Source: Dolomedes plantarius
Taxonomy: Eukaryota > Arthropoda > Arachnida > Araneae > Dolomedidae
Assembly (NCBI GenBank): GCA_907164885.2
Contig: OU015492.1
Coordinates: 206,150,993-206,214,992, forward strand
Direction: 5' to 3'
Length of the DNA: 64,000 bases
A program made the translations under genes and the position numbers. Below, piece by piece: positions 45,694 to 57,161 of the stretch; the first letter of the stretch is position 1, and the number at the start of each line of letters is the position of its first letter. The notes beneath the pieces are model-generated. The model was not told where the DNA came from, searched no databases, and was given only the letters and a program-made list of their open reading frames with translations.

Positions 45694-46385
45694 CAGTGGT
45701 TCCCAACCCGTAGACTTCTGAGGACCACTAAGCCAGAAAGTGAACAATGTGCGGACCCCTCCCACTCACCGACTTAAGGGGGGGACTTCGGGGGGGGGTA
45801 TAGAATATCCGCAGGCAAAAGGCATACAGGATTAACGAACTCGCTTTTTGTTTCAACCTTGTTTTCAATCTTTAGAATTAGATAGCCTAAGGGCTTGTTC
45901 ACATAGAAGTCCGTTGCGTTGCGTTAAGGAAAAGATGACGTTGAGACGAAAATAAACCAATCATAGGCGTTAAAAATTTCATTGCTAATCGTTTGGAGGC
46001 ATATGATTGGTTTATTTTCGTCTCAACGTCATCTTTTCCTTAACGCAACGCAACGGACTCCTATGTGAACAGGCCCTAAATCTCAGCCTGAAACTGAAAC
46101 ATACTGATTCATGGGTGATTAAGTAAAACAGTTTTTTAGAACACATCATTTATCATTGCTATTGTACGGTGTACAGTACGACTTAGCTACAAATTCCTTA
46201 ATTTTAATACATAAAAATTAATTCAACACCTGATAGTCACCGGATATATTCGGCCCATCTAGTTCAATGAATATTGCTTTCGAAATTCCCATTTATTTTG
46301 CAACCTTTTTGTATGTGGTGCCGGACCACTTCCGGGGCTCTCGCGGACCACTTGTAGACCGTAGACCACCGGTTGGGAACCACTG
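45694..46385. mobile_element. hAT-like MITE (CAGTGGTTCCCAACC), with nested MITE
   Basis: Ends are CAGTGGTTCCCAACCCG and CGGTTGGGAACCACTG, inverted. The 8-bp flanks are ATCTAAAG and ATCTAAAT (7 of 8). Near both ends GGACCACT occurs (GAGGACCACTAAG; GCGGACCACTTG). A 186-bp palindromic element is inserted at 45891-46076, so the original was about 500 bp. Confidence 0.9.
45891..46076. mobile_element. 186-bp palindromic MITE, copy 1 (nested)
   Basis: It is flanked by TAA on both sides. Ends are GGGCTTGTTCACATAG and CTATGTGAACAGGCCC, with arms of about 80 bp including CCGTTGCGTTGCGTTAAGG and AAAATAAACCAATCATA. TAA duplications suggest PIF/Harbinger. The second copy at 52483-52668 has exactly the same length. 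Confidence 0.9.
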
Positions 46386-46507
46386 ATCTAAATTAAACTG
46401 CCGGTGATAATCAGTGCAGCCTTAGAACAATCTTTAGTGGTAAAATCTAACCACCGAACTTTATTCTTGTTAGCCTTTTTAGAGCCCTTTAGACATGGTC
46501 TTATCTT

Positions 46508-47224
46508 GGGGACGGTGGACCTTTCAAAGAGATTTTTGAAATTTTTACCTCAGAGATATGAAATTTTGCATTTATATTCATTAAAGTATAACAATATTAA
46601 ACCCCTTATAAAATTTTATATATATATTTTTTTAAATTTTATAATTAAAAATTTGAAATTAAATTACCTTTTTTTAAAATGCTCCTTGCGACTCAATTTT
46701 TAACTTTCCCCCTTAATTTTGCATTTATATTGCTCATAAATGCATTTTGAACAAAGTTATGTATTTTTTTGTACTTTCGTAGAATATTTAGTTTTTCGGA
46801 AATATTTTTATGCTTGTATTCTGAATTTTCGTGAAATTTTTGTACTTTTCTACACTTAAGTTAAACTTTGATAACTTGAATGATCTCGAATCCTAAAATG
46901 GATACATAACTTTATTTTCATGTATTACAGGGGTCTTTATGATAAATTTCATAAAATTTTGTCAAAAATTATGACGCGAGGAGCATTTTAAAGACTTTCT
47001 AATCTAGAAATTTCCCATTTTGAGAAAAAGCCATTTAAAAGATGATTTTTCAACTACCTTTAATACTTACTTCTCTAAAGCCATCAAATTTTAATTTTAC
47101 TTTTCACTACATATTTTAAATGCGTTTCATTCCAATATTTACATGTTTTTAAAATATTAATACACCACCCCAAAAATTTCCAATTTTTGCTCGACTTTTG
47201 GTAATTTGAAAGTCCACCATCCCC
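46508..47224. mobile_element. TTAA-flanked MITE, GGGGACAGTGGAC family, copy 2
   Basis: Ends are GGGGACGGTGGACCT and AGTCCACCATCCCC. TTAA is intact on the right (47225-47228) and decayed on the left (TCTT). The length of 717 bp matches the 710 bp of copy 1 at 12792, but the interiors differ markedly. Confidence 0.7.
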
Positions 47225-47228
47225 TTAA

Positions 47229-47701
47229 GTCCACTTTTGAAACACATCTAAATGTTAGATGAGACGGAATAAAAAAATAGGGACTAAAATTCATACAGTA
47301 AATAAAGAAATTATAAATTTCATTCATTTTACCCAAAATCATTCATTTAAAATTAAAAAGAGTAATATTTCAGTAAAAAATAAATAAAGAGTTCGCGGAC
47401 CTAACAAAGATTTGAGAAGTACTCAGTAGATTACATCTCATAGTTTCGATCCCTTTAACTTAAGATATATTTTAACTTTGATGTATTATATCATGGCAGC
47501 TCATTAGATGCACCTGTTCTCTTCTCTCTGTTTCTACTGATTATTAGGGGTTTGGAAACTATCCGTTCTTTATGTATGATTTAAGGATCAGTTACTGAAA
47601 TGTGCATATGAACCATGTACGCATATCAAATGCAGAACTAAATCTAATTAGAGATAAGATGATGCTCTAGACGCTTATTCAAATTAAAATCGAACTCTCA
47701 A
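47229..47701. other. Unassigned AT-rich sequence
   Basis: Nothing is recognised in this interval. Confidence 0.4.
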
Positions 47702-48429
47702 GGTGACTGCCTACGTTGAAAATGCCATTTTTTTATTATTTTGGTCAATTTTATTTTTTGCAAGAATCGTGTAATTCTATCTTTTCTCTTTTCAAAACCG
47801 TTTTGATTTTCATTCTACATTAATTAGAAGCAGAGTTATAGCTATTTTTAAAAACATCGTCTGATGCAAAATTGAAGTGACACACAACTTTAAATGCGTT
47901 TTTCTCAGAATTATGTTTTTTAGCACAAATCTCTACCGTTATCATGATATCTCACATAATAATGCATATAATTTGATAAAATTTTCAGGAAAATTTTTAG
48001 ATGCTAATTGTTAATGAGATGACGCACAATAATTGATGTATAATAAATATTATTTTGTTTGGGGCTGTTTTTATAAGGAAAGAAATGACGAATTGGGGAA
48101 AATTTTCATATTGGAACATAAAATTGTCTGTATTATTTTTGCATTTTAAAATTTCTCTTAGATTGAGGGTCATTTTGAAGATAATTGTTATATGTATCAT
48201 GTGGGAGAAGGAAATTAAAATAGTAACATTAAAATTTTGTGCAGAGTGATAGGCGTTTTAGCTAAATTTCATCAAAAATTACTTCAAATTGACCAATTTA
48301 TAAAAAAGTATGGTATTTACAGGCAAGTTTTTTTTAAATTTTTTTTAAATGCTATATTACCATAAAAGACAAAAAAATCTTTAAAAACCAATTATTTAAA
48401 AAAATTGGCTCCGAACGTAGGCAGTCACC
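47702..48429 (+). mobile_element. TTAA-type element, GGTGACTGCCTACGTT ends, copy 1
   Basis: Inverted ends are GGTGACTGCCTACGTT and AACGTAGGCAGTCACC. Flanks TCAA and TTAC are decayed TTAA. The whole 728 bp matches the element at 49240-50145 in reverse orientation. No transposase is present. Confidence 0.85.
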
Positions 48430-49239
48430 TTACAATAGAGGTAAAAATCTGCCAACGAAAATATAATTTACATCAAGTAAAAGTATAATTCATTAATAAA
48501 ATTTCTTTTAAAAAAAAATTAAGTTTTGATAAATAAAGAAAAGGGTTTCGTGCAGAAACGCTTTGCTGTGTCGTGACAAATTTTCAATTCTTTTGCATCT
48601 TTCGGTAAATACATTTCCTTGACATTAAGCGGGGAAAAAAGCATTTTATTTTGTAGACTTGCTATCTCTATATATGTCTCATGAAATTTATTTCCCACAT
48701 TTCTTTTCTGGGATATACGAAACTTCTCCTCCTTAACGATCTGTTGCTAAATTCGTCTAAAATTTATAGCCTCTAAACATTCTTCTTTTCTAAACGTTCT
48801 ACAATAAAGGAAGTAAAAAGTTTTCCCTCCGTTCACTGGAAACATACATTGCTTCGAAGTCTATATGGAAATTGTGTTAATTTTTAAGAAATATTATTTA
48901 TGTACTCTCATTTTCATGTAAATCGAAAAAGCAAAATTCAGTGCTGTCAAACAAGGTAATATTAAGATGAGAATTTCGCACTATTAGAAACTTCTGGATG
49001 GTATTAAAATTGTTAACTTTTTCAGTATGAAAAATCCGTTATACGTATGTTTTTAAGTGCTATCAGAAAAGTTAAAGCTTACAGCTAAATTGTTAATGCA
49101 AGTTAATTAAAATGGAGATTAGTGTTTGTTTCCAACGTGGTAGGTATATTGTCTTTCGACTTTCATCCATAGAATACGCGAGAAACTGTAATAAACTGTA
49201 CTTATTTTAAACGGTAATTGGGATTGAAGAGAGTATTAA
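48430..49239. other. Unassigned spacer between two inverted copies
   Basis: About 810 bp with nothing recognised. It would form the loop of a hairpin between the two flanking element copies. Confidence 0.4.
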
Positions 49240-50145
49240 GGTGACTGCCTACGTTCGGAGCCAATTTTTTTTAAAAATTGTTTTTTTAAGGATTTTTTGG
49301 TCTCTTATGGTAAAACAGCATTTAAAAGTAAAAAATAAAAAAAAACTTTCCTGTAAATACCATACTTTTTTATAAATTGGTCAATTTGAAGTAATTTTTA
49401 ATGAAATTTAGCTAAAACGCCTATCACTCTGAACAAAATTCTAATGCTACTATTTTAATTTCCTTCTTACACATGATACATATAACAGTTATCTTCAAAA
49501 TGACATACAATCTAAGAGAAATTTTAAAATGCAAAAATAATACAGACAATTTTATGTTCCAATATGAAAATTTTCTCCAATTCGTCATTCCTTTCCTTAT
49601 AAAAACAGCCCCAAACCAAAAACTATTTATTATACATCAATTATTGTATTTCATTTCATTAACAATAGCATCTAAAACATTTCCTGAAAATTTTATCAAA
49701 TTATATGCATTATTATGTGAAATATCATGATAACGGTAGAGATTTGTGCTAAAAAACATAATTCTGAGAAAAATGCCTTTAAAGTTGTTTGTCACTTCAG
49801 TTTTGTATTAGACGATGTTTATTAAAATAGATATAACTCTGCTTCTAATTGATGTAGAATGAAAATCTAAGCGATTTTGAAAAGAGAAAAGTTTGAGTTA
49901 CAAGATTCTTGCAAAAAATAAAATTGACCAAAATAGTCAAAAAATGGACACATTTAAAGTTGTTTGTCACTTCAATTTTGTATTAGACGATGTTTATTAA
50001 AATAGCTATAACTCTGCTTCTAATTGACGTAGAATAAAAATCAAAATGGTTTTGAAAAGAGAAAACATTGATTTACAAGATTCTTGCAAAATATGAAGTT
50101 GACCAAAATAGTCAAAAAATGGCATTTTAAACGTAGGCAGTCACC
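49240..50145 (-). mobile_element. TTAA-type element, GGTGACTGCCTACGTT ends, copy 2
   Basis: TTAA is perfect on both sides (49236-49239 and 50146-50149). It is inverted relative to copy 1 and longer (906 bp). The difference is a direct duplication of about 172 bp: 49778-49948 and 49949-50123 both contain TTTAAAGTTGTTTGTCACTT, ATAACTCTGCTTCTAATTGA and ACAAGATTCTTGCAAAA. Confidence 0.9.
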
Positions 50146-50149
50146 TTAA

Positions 50150-50734
50150 GCTACTTGTTTTAGTCTAGCAGTTGTTTGGTCCAATAGGCAATTGCAAATT
50201 TTAGTTAATGACTGAGGATTTTAAGAAGTTGTGTGTTCCTGTTTTGCCTTTCCACAGTTTAAAGCTTGCTTGTGTAGCCTGACTGGTGAATAATTTCATA
50301 TTTACAAGTTTCAAATAACTGATAACCAGTTGCTGTCTAGTATTTCGGTCTAGTAACCTTCTTATTTGAACGGAAAGGTTTAGTTGAACCTAACAGGAAA
50401 AAATGCTCCAGTGAGTCCAAAACTAATTACGAATGCATTTGATTATGTATTTTAATTTTTTTTTGCTTTGATTAATTTGTCTTGTAATACATATTAGAAT
50501 CAGAAAAGAAAAGTTATTCATGCAGTGTGCGTCTGTAAATATGATTTATAATATTTATGTAAATAAAGCATAGTATTTACATGCAGTTACGATATTAAAA
50601 CCAAGGTGGTTATATATTAATAGGGCTGTATGATGTCAAAGCTAAGAAGGAAATGATTAGACTTAAATTTACAAGTAAAAGATGCTGTCCACGGGGACTT
50701 ATATATATGCAGTCTATTAATTTTTACCATGTTT
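50150..50734. other. Unassigned AT-rich sequence
   Basis: Nothing is recognised in this interval. Confidence 0.4.
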
Positions 50735-51110
50735 TTACTGACTTTCTTTCTTGATAGTCCTGTAGAAATCTTGCAATCGATTTTTAACTAACTTCCCGAC
50801 TAGCTAGACATTTGAAACTTTTAGAACAGCTCAGAATATGATGACAATGCATTTTTTTAATACTTTTAGCCATCTTTAAGCAGATTTGAATTCATTTTCA
50901 GTTAATTTTGTTGTTTGAAAATTTCTTATAATTGCTCTCTTTATTCGCATTTGATCATTTTTTTTCAAGTTGATGGGATAAATCATCAAAAAAAATTTTA
51001 AAAAGTATTTATTAATACATAAAATTGTCAAGTTTATATGATTCAATAGAAAATTTAAAAACGTGGTACATAAAAAGTTCTTTTTATCTTATTATTAAAG
51101 AATTGAATTA
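50735..51110 (+). repeat. Dispersed repeat family R, copy 2
   Basis: It aligns with 14310-14765 along its length (AATCTTGCAATCGATTTTTA, ACTTCCCGACTAGCTAGACA, CAAGTTGATGGGATAA) but lacks that copy's GC-rich block. Confidence 0.75.
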
Positions 51111-52482
51111 TTTTAATTTTCAAAAATTTACTTTCTTGTATTAAGCAGCTTTGTAGACGGAAAATGATGCTATAAGAATTAACCATCTTGAAATCAATAA
51201 AAGGTCTCAAATTTATATTTTTTTTACATATTGATGGATTTAATATTTCAAATACTATTCAGAGAAATAAAGCATGTTTTGTAAAATTATTGGTTACACA
51301 AATATAAATATGGGAGTCATTGATAATACTTACGCTGCGTTTACTTCAGAGTAAGTAGATATAAAGGAACTGTTCAGAATAATTTAATAAACAAAACATG
51401 AACGGGGAGTAGTTGCTTGGGTAAAAATGTCAAATTAGGTATGGGATTTCTGTGAATAAATAGCATTTATGTATGTCAGAAATATTAAATCGAAATACCT
51501 GACCCAAATCATTGATGCATGCATCTATCTCTATAGAAGGGAAGGAAGTATGCTGGATTCATAGATACTTTTATACTTGCATTTGTGATATCTTATTTAA
51601 TTTCAACAGAAAATATTTTGTGTTCAGAGATGCCTAAAAACAAAAACTGTCACATTAAATTAAAAACCTTCAAATACATGTTACAAACTTTTCTTTATAA
51701 CTATTTCCTACTCCATTTGATATATTAAGCAGAAAGAGCTGCAAAGCAGGCATTATCGTTACATTTTGCTGTGTCAGCAGGCAAAATGTAACGATAATTT
51801 TCAAAGATTTTTATTTGCGAAAATAAACATATATCTGTAAAGCTTTGGACTGATCTAAATAGTGGGAAATTGTAAAATGAATGCAAAGAAAAACAGTTAC
51901 TCTCAGTCATAGTTGTTCTTCAAATAACACTTCTAATCCCTGAAGACAGGAGATCCTATGCAATATATTTTTGTGTCCCGTTTCTATTCTTCAGTTCCAC
52001 TTTTCCTGTTTTTATTTCCCATGTAATTTATTTCAGCCCCGGACGTGAAAGATCTTTTGTTTCTTACCATCTGTTGCCCTTTTTCCTTTCGGAAATTTCA
52101 ATTTCTGGGCTGAAATTTTATTGTGAATCACTTCCAAACAAAGAAGTTTGTTATACCGAGTTTCTATGCACTCTGAAACTCCTTTGTATATTTCTTCCTT
52201 TCTTCTGTATGATACTGTTGAAAATAAACTACTAAATGTTCAATGACGCCAAAAAAAAGAAAAGAGCGAAAAACTGGTAAACTATATTCCTTAGCTTTTT
52301 CAAAATAAATATTTTTTGAGGGTTTTCTTGAACAATGGACAGTTTATTTATATATTTTTTATTTTGCCTGTTTTCCTTTTTTATTATTGGGCTAGCAACG
52401 AATGTCAGAATAAAGCCAAAATAAATGCCCGAAACTGCTATTTCACCATGTATTTGTAACTACATTCAGCTATTAAGAATAA
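51111..52482. other. Unassigned, apart from one hairpin
   Basis: No gene is supported. It contains the perfect hairpin at 51752-51798. Confidence 0.4.
51752..51798. repeat. Perfect inverted repeat, 18-bp arms, 11-nt loop
   Basis: Arms ATTATCGTTACATTTTGC (51752-51769) and its exact complement (51781-51798) flank loop TGTGTCAGCAG. The flanks do not extend the stem, so it is shorter than a usual microRNA precursor. Confidence 0.9.
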
Positions 52483-52668
52483 GGGCATGTTCACATAGGA
52501 GTCCGTTGCGTTGCGTTAAGGAAAAGGTGATGTTGAGACGAAAATAAACCAATCATAGGCCTCCAAATGATTAACAATGAAATTTGTAACGCCTATGATT
52601 GGTTTATTTTCGTCTCAACGTCATCTTTTCCTTAACGCAACGCAACGGACTCCTATGTGAACAGGCCC
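52483..52668. mobile_element. 186-bp palindromic MITE, copy 2
   Basis: It has the same ends and length as 45891-46076 (GGGCATGTTCACATAGGAG...CTATGTGAACAGGCCC). Flanks are TAA left and TTA right, so the target duplication is not exact here. Confidence 0.9.
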
Positions 52669-52934
52669 TTATTCAGCTGCATTTATCTAATATGGAAGTA
52701 TTTGAGCTTAAAAAGCTCAAAATTAACATATGGATTCATATAACTTAGAAATTCAATTTCATGTAAACAAACAAATAAAAATGCATCTAAATTTTATCAT
52801 CAATGTACAGAACAATACGAACGGTACAGTTTTTTCAATGTGTGTTATGCTTAGAGCTTAGTAAAGGAGAAATTGATTGTAATACCATAGAAAGTACAAC
52901 ACATTCCTTAAGCTGCAGAAAGAAACCATCCAAA

Positions 52935-53716
52935 TATCTGACGTCTAAACATTATTTTTATGGACGGTGACCTTAACTTCTAAACGGTGAAGGCTTAGGC
53001 CATAAAATTCGTGTCTAGGTATAATAAAAAGGCTATGCGCTACTCGATGAGACAACTTACAATGCCATCTATCGACAAATTTCGGAGTTAGCATTTTTAT
53101 CTCAAAAACGGTACGAGATACGGGAAAAAAGTCAATTACAAAGTTGTTCAGTATCATCGATTTAGTAAGAAAATACACCTTTCGCACATTAATACTTAAA
53201 ACAGAATTTAGAAAATAAACATTTGTTTGGTCACGATTTCGAAAATTGTCATGTCATAAAGAGTGAAAGAAAGAAACTGAGACACTTCCCTATCTTCAGG
53301 ATCACTTATTTGTGTTGCTGAAAATTATCTCCATTATCCACTATACACATTTGCATTCTGGACTGGATTCTCTGGTCATTTCGAGTTTCGCTCGCGTTTT
53401 ACAACGCCAGTGTTGAAAATCATGACCAAACATATATGTTCATTTTTTGCATTCTGTTTTGAGTATAAATGTGTGCAAGGTATCTTTTCTTACTAAATCA
53501 ATGGTGCTAAACAACTTTGTAATTGACTTTTTCTCGTATCTCGCACCGTTTTTGAGATAAAAACGCTAAGTACAAAATTTTCCGATAGATGGCGTTCTAG
53601 GTTGTCTCATCGAGTAGCGCATAGCCTTTTTACTATAACTATATACCTACTTTATGGCCTAAGTTGTCACCTTTTAGAAGTTAAGGGAGGTGTTACGGAT
53701 ATAGATGAGAACCCTG
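52935..53716 (-). mobile_element. Fold-back TA-flanked element, copy 2
   Basis: It ends with AACCCTG before TA (53717-53718). The left end is worn and placed at about 52935. The inverted arms share CTTCTAAACGGTGA, GTACGAGATACGGGAAAA and TCTATCG-type blocks with copy 1 (9622-11002). The unique centre (CACTTCCCTATCTTCAGGATCA) is inverted relative to copy 1. There is no nested repeat here. Confidence 0.8.
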
Positions 53717-53718
53717 TA

Positions 53719-54665
53719 TAGTTAATATCAAACCATTTTTGCTCTTGTGAAACTAAACTTTTCTACATTTAAAACATGCGAACGAAAAGGACTGATTGAA
53801 TTTAGGACTCTATGGCATGTTGTATCTAATCATGAAGCAACTCATCAATATTAGTAAGATAAGCTCAGCATTTTTTGAAGAAGCTCTCAAAAACAATGAG
53901 ATATAACCTTTTAATGAGATATAACCTTTTTAAGTGCTAAACAATCAATTTTATTTATTCTTTCTTTCCTATAGCACCTTAAGCAATTCTCAAACACCTC
54001 ACGTCCCATACTGAGGAAGTGAAAAAAATAACTTTTCAGTTATAATGTCTATGCAGAGGGGAATACGTGCGTATGGCACCGAGTGTAGAAAAACAGTTAA
54101 ACAGATCATTCGAGTTGAATTTATCTAGAAAAAAAAACATTGCGTGTAGATCACGGAAAGCACCCCACGTATGAAGAGAAATTTAACTCGAGTAAGAAAA
54201 TTGATCATGGAGTTCGGCGAAACACTCTGTTGATGCATGATTAAGCTTCAGAAAGATTTGATTTTAGATTGATTTCAGATGTCATAGTTTGTAGATCTTT
54301 GGCTATATTTTTATGTTGAAATTTTGAATGAGTTAGTAGCCACACCGAAAAATGCGAGTTTAGTTAGGTGAAACGAGCTATACTTGAATCCTCTTGTTCA
54401 GTTTGGTTACACGAGTTGGCTTTTTGGTTAAAACTCTTTATTTCTAAAACATATTTTGCCATAAAACACAAAGAATGTTAAAATCCGTTCTATTTTTCCG
54501 CTATTTATATCAAAGGGTTTATTAATCTGATAAACAATCTCACCTAATATTAACCTGCTTTATGAGGCATCTTTTGTTCTTTCGAAACTAGTTGCCAGTT
54601 TAGTATTTTTTTTCTTTGAATATTTTAAGAAATTGTATGCTTTTGTAAGTAAGCTTTTGTCGCAG
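53719..54665. other. Unassigned AT-rich sequence
   Basis: Nothing is recognised beyond a short duplication of AATGAGATATAACCTTTT near 53895-53930. Confidence 0.4.
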
Positions 54666-55794
54666 GTCCTTAAGCTCACAAAATATCAGTTACAATGTTT
54701 AGATCCATTTTTATGCTTAAAATATTTAAGATAACATAGCATCCTTAACGCAAAAATAATGCATTAATCTTTAAAAAATATGAAAACAGGCAAATGGTTG
54801 AACTGAGACTCATATTCTTTGTTACCATCGTATTTGACAAATGTTCGAAACAAACTCGGAATATTCAAAAAGTAATATTTAAAATTTCCACAGCCTCGTC
54901 AACAAACATAAATATTTCCCCTCCCTTCAGACACACTCACTGGAGATTTGATCAGTCTCTGTTTTATGAAAGTCTTTGAAGGTCACATCTTGACAACTAA
55001 ACAAGATTTTTCAGATAACATCTAAATGCACTTTAAATAATAGTCCTTAAGCTCACAAAATATCAGTTACAATGTTTAGAACCATTTTTATGCTTAAAAT
55101 ATTTAAGACAACATAGCATCCTTAACGCAAAAATAATGCATTTATCTTTAATAAATATGAAAACAGGCAAATGGTTGAACTGAGACTCATATTCTTTGTT
55201 ACCAACGTATTTGACAAATGTTCGAAACAAACTCGGAATATTCAAAAAGTAATATTTAAAATCTCCACAGCCTCGTCAACAAACATAAATATTTCCCCTC
55301 GCTTCAGACACACTCACTGGAGATTTGATCAGTCTCTGTCTTATGAAAGTCTTTGAAGGTCACATCTTGACAACTAAACAAGATTTTTCAGATAACATCT
55401 AAATGCACTTTAAATAATAGTCCTTAAGCTCACAAAATATCAGTTACAATATTTAGAACCATTTTTATGCTTAAAATATTTACGATAACATAGCATCCTT
55501 AACGCAAAAATAATGCATTAATCTTTAATAAATATGAAAACAGGCAAATGGTTGAACTGAGACTCATATTCTTTGTTACCATCGTATTTGACAAATGTTC
55601 GAAACAAACTCGGAATATTCAAAAAGTAATATTTAAAATCTCCACAGCCTCGTCAACAAACATAAATATTTCCCCTCCCTTCAGACACACTCACTGGAGA
55701 TTTGATCAGTCTCTGTCTTATGAAAGTCTTTGAAGGTCACATCTTGACAACTAAACAAGATTTTTCAGATAACATCTAAATGCACTTTAAATAA
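54666..55794. repeat. Satellite-like array, three units of 377 bp
   Basis: Units start at 54666, 55043 and 55420 (GTCCTTAAGCTCACAAAATA) and are nearly identical, with a handful of substitutions. Each has the same 61-codon frame (54794, 55171 and 55548), which simply reflects unit identity. 377 is not divisible by three. No related sequence is seen elsewhere in the window. Confidence 0.95.
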
Positions 55795-56220
55795 ACGCAC
55801 ATACCCTTCCTATAAAGAGGGCGGCAACTCCAACTACTAACTTTTGCAGAGTTGATGGCAAAAAGATGGATTCCCTTCCTCCCGCGAAAACAAAACACTC
55901 CCTAGGAATTACTTCCGAAAAATAAATTTCTCCGCAAACTTTTCGAGAAGGATGGGGTGCACTCTGCCCGTGGCACAAACTGCTCATAAGAGGCACCTGG
56001 ATGCGAAAATGTGTTCCTGCTTGTCAAGAGAACCACTCCATCGTAACTCAAGTGAACTGCCTGGCGAGGATTTTTATGAAATCCAGGATTTCGTCTCCAT
56101 TTTATACCCTCTTGTTTTCTGCCAGAGCTTTACACCGTTTTATCGGGGTCCATGAACTTGTTATGAAAACTGCGAGAAAAATGTCGTTTAAAGTTCTGGT
56201 GACTTTGCAAATATACGGCG
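55795..56220. other. Unassigned, slightly GC-richer spacer between two arrays
   Basis: Short frames exist on both strands (55787-55996 minus; 55952-56155 and 56001-56231 plus) without motifs. It could hold an exon but nothing supports one. Confidence 0.4.
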
Positions 56221-57161
56221 TATCTGCTTGATAACTTTCCATTTGAGATCCTGTTTCGAGTAATAACAAAAAGGTACTTGACAGTTTGTTATCATAAGTC
56301 AATATTATGGAATTATTTTGCGTGGAATGAAAAGGAAAGGTTCGTCATAGTTGTAATTTGTCAAAGAGTTCTTTTGATATCTGCTTAATAACTTTCCATT
56401 TGAGATCATGTTTCGAGTAATAACAAAAAGGTACTTGATAGTTTGTTATCATAAGTCAATATTATGGAATTATTTTACGTGGAATGAAAAGGAAAGGTTC
56501 GACATAGTTGTAATTTGTCAAAGAGTTCTTTTGATATCTGCTTGATAACTTTCCATTTGAGATCATGTTTCGAGTAATAACAAAAAGGTACTTGATAGTT
56601 TGTTATCATAAGTCAATATTATGGAATTATTTTACGTGGAATGAAAAGGAAAGGTTCGTCATAGTTGAAATTTGTTAAAGAGTTCTTTTGATATCTGCTT
56701 GATAACTTTCCCATTTGAAATCATGTTTCGAGTAATAACAAAAAGGTACTTGACAGTTTGTTATCATAAGTCAATATTATGGAATTATTTTACGTGGAAT
56801 GAAAAGGAAAGGTTCGTCATAGTTGTAATTTGTCAAAGAGTTCTTTTGATATCTGCTTGATAACTTTCCATTTGAGATCATGTTTCGAGTAATAACAAAA
56901 AGGTACTTGACAGTTTGTTATCATAAGTCAATATTATGGAATTATTTTGCGTGGAATGAAAAGGAAAGGTTCGTCATAGTTGTAATTTGTCAAAGAATTC
57001 TTTTGATATCTGCTTGATAACTTTCTATTTGAGATTCTGTTTCGAGTAATAACAAAAAGGTACTTGATAGTTTGTTATCATAAGTCAATATTATGGAATT
57101 TTTTTGCGTCGAATAAAAAGGAAAGGTTCGTCATGGTTGTAATTTGTCAAAGAGTTCTTTC
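56221..57161. repeat. Satellite-like array, six units of about 157 bp
   Basis: Units start TATCTGCTTGATAACTTTCC at 56221, 56378, 56535, 56692, 56850 and 57007 (spacings 157, 157, 157, 158, 157). Shared blocks are TTCGAGTAATAACAAAAAGG and GTGGAATGAAAAGGAAAGG. The last unit is the most diverged. The frames inside are repeat artefacts. Confidence 0.95.

Noticed and set aside
47997..49730. A 65-85-codon frame (MIHIT..FKMT..) shared by the two TTAA elements at 47702 and 49240
   Set aside because: Comparing the two copies over about 175 nt, nearly all of the roughly nine differences change the amino acid. A gene under selection would show mainly silent changes. The frame is shared only because the DNA is.
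54794..55733. Three near-identical 61-codon frames (MVELRLIFFV...)
   Set aside because: They are the same position in three 377-bp tandem units. The unit length is not a multiple of three and nothing suggests coding.
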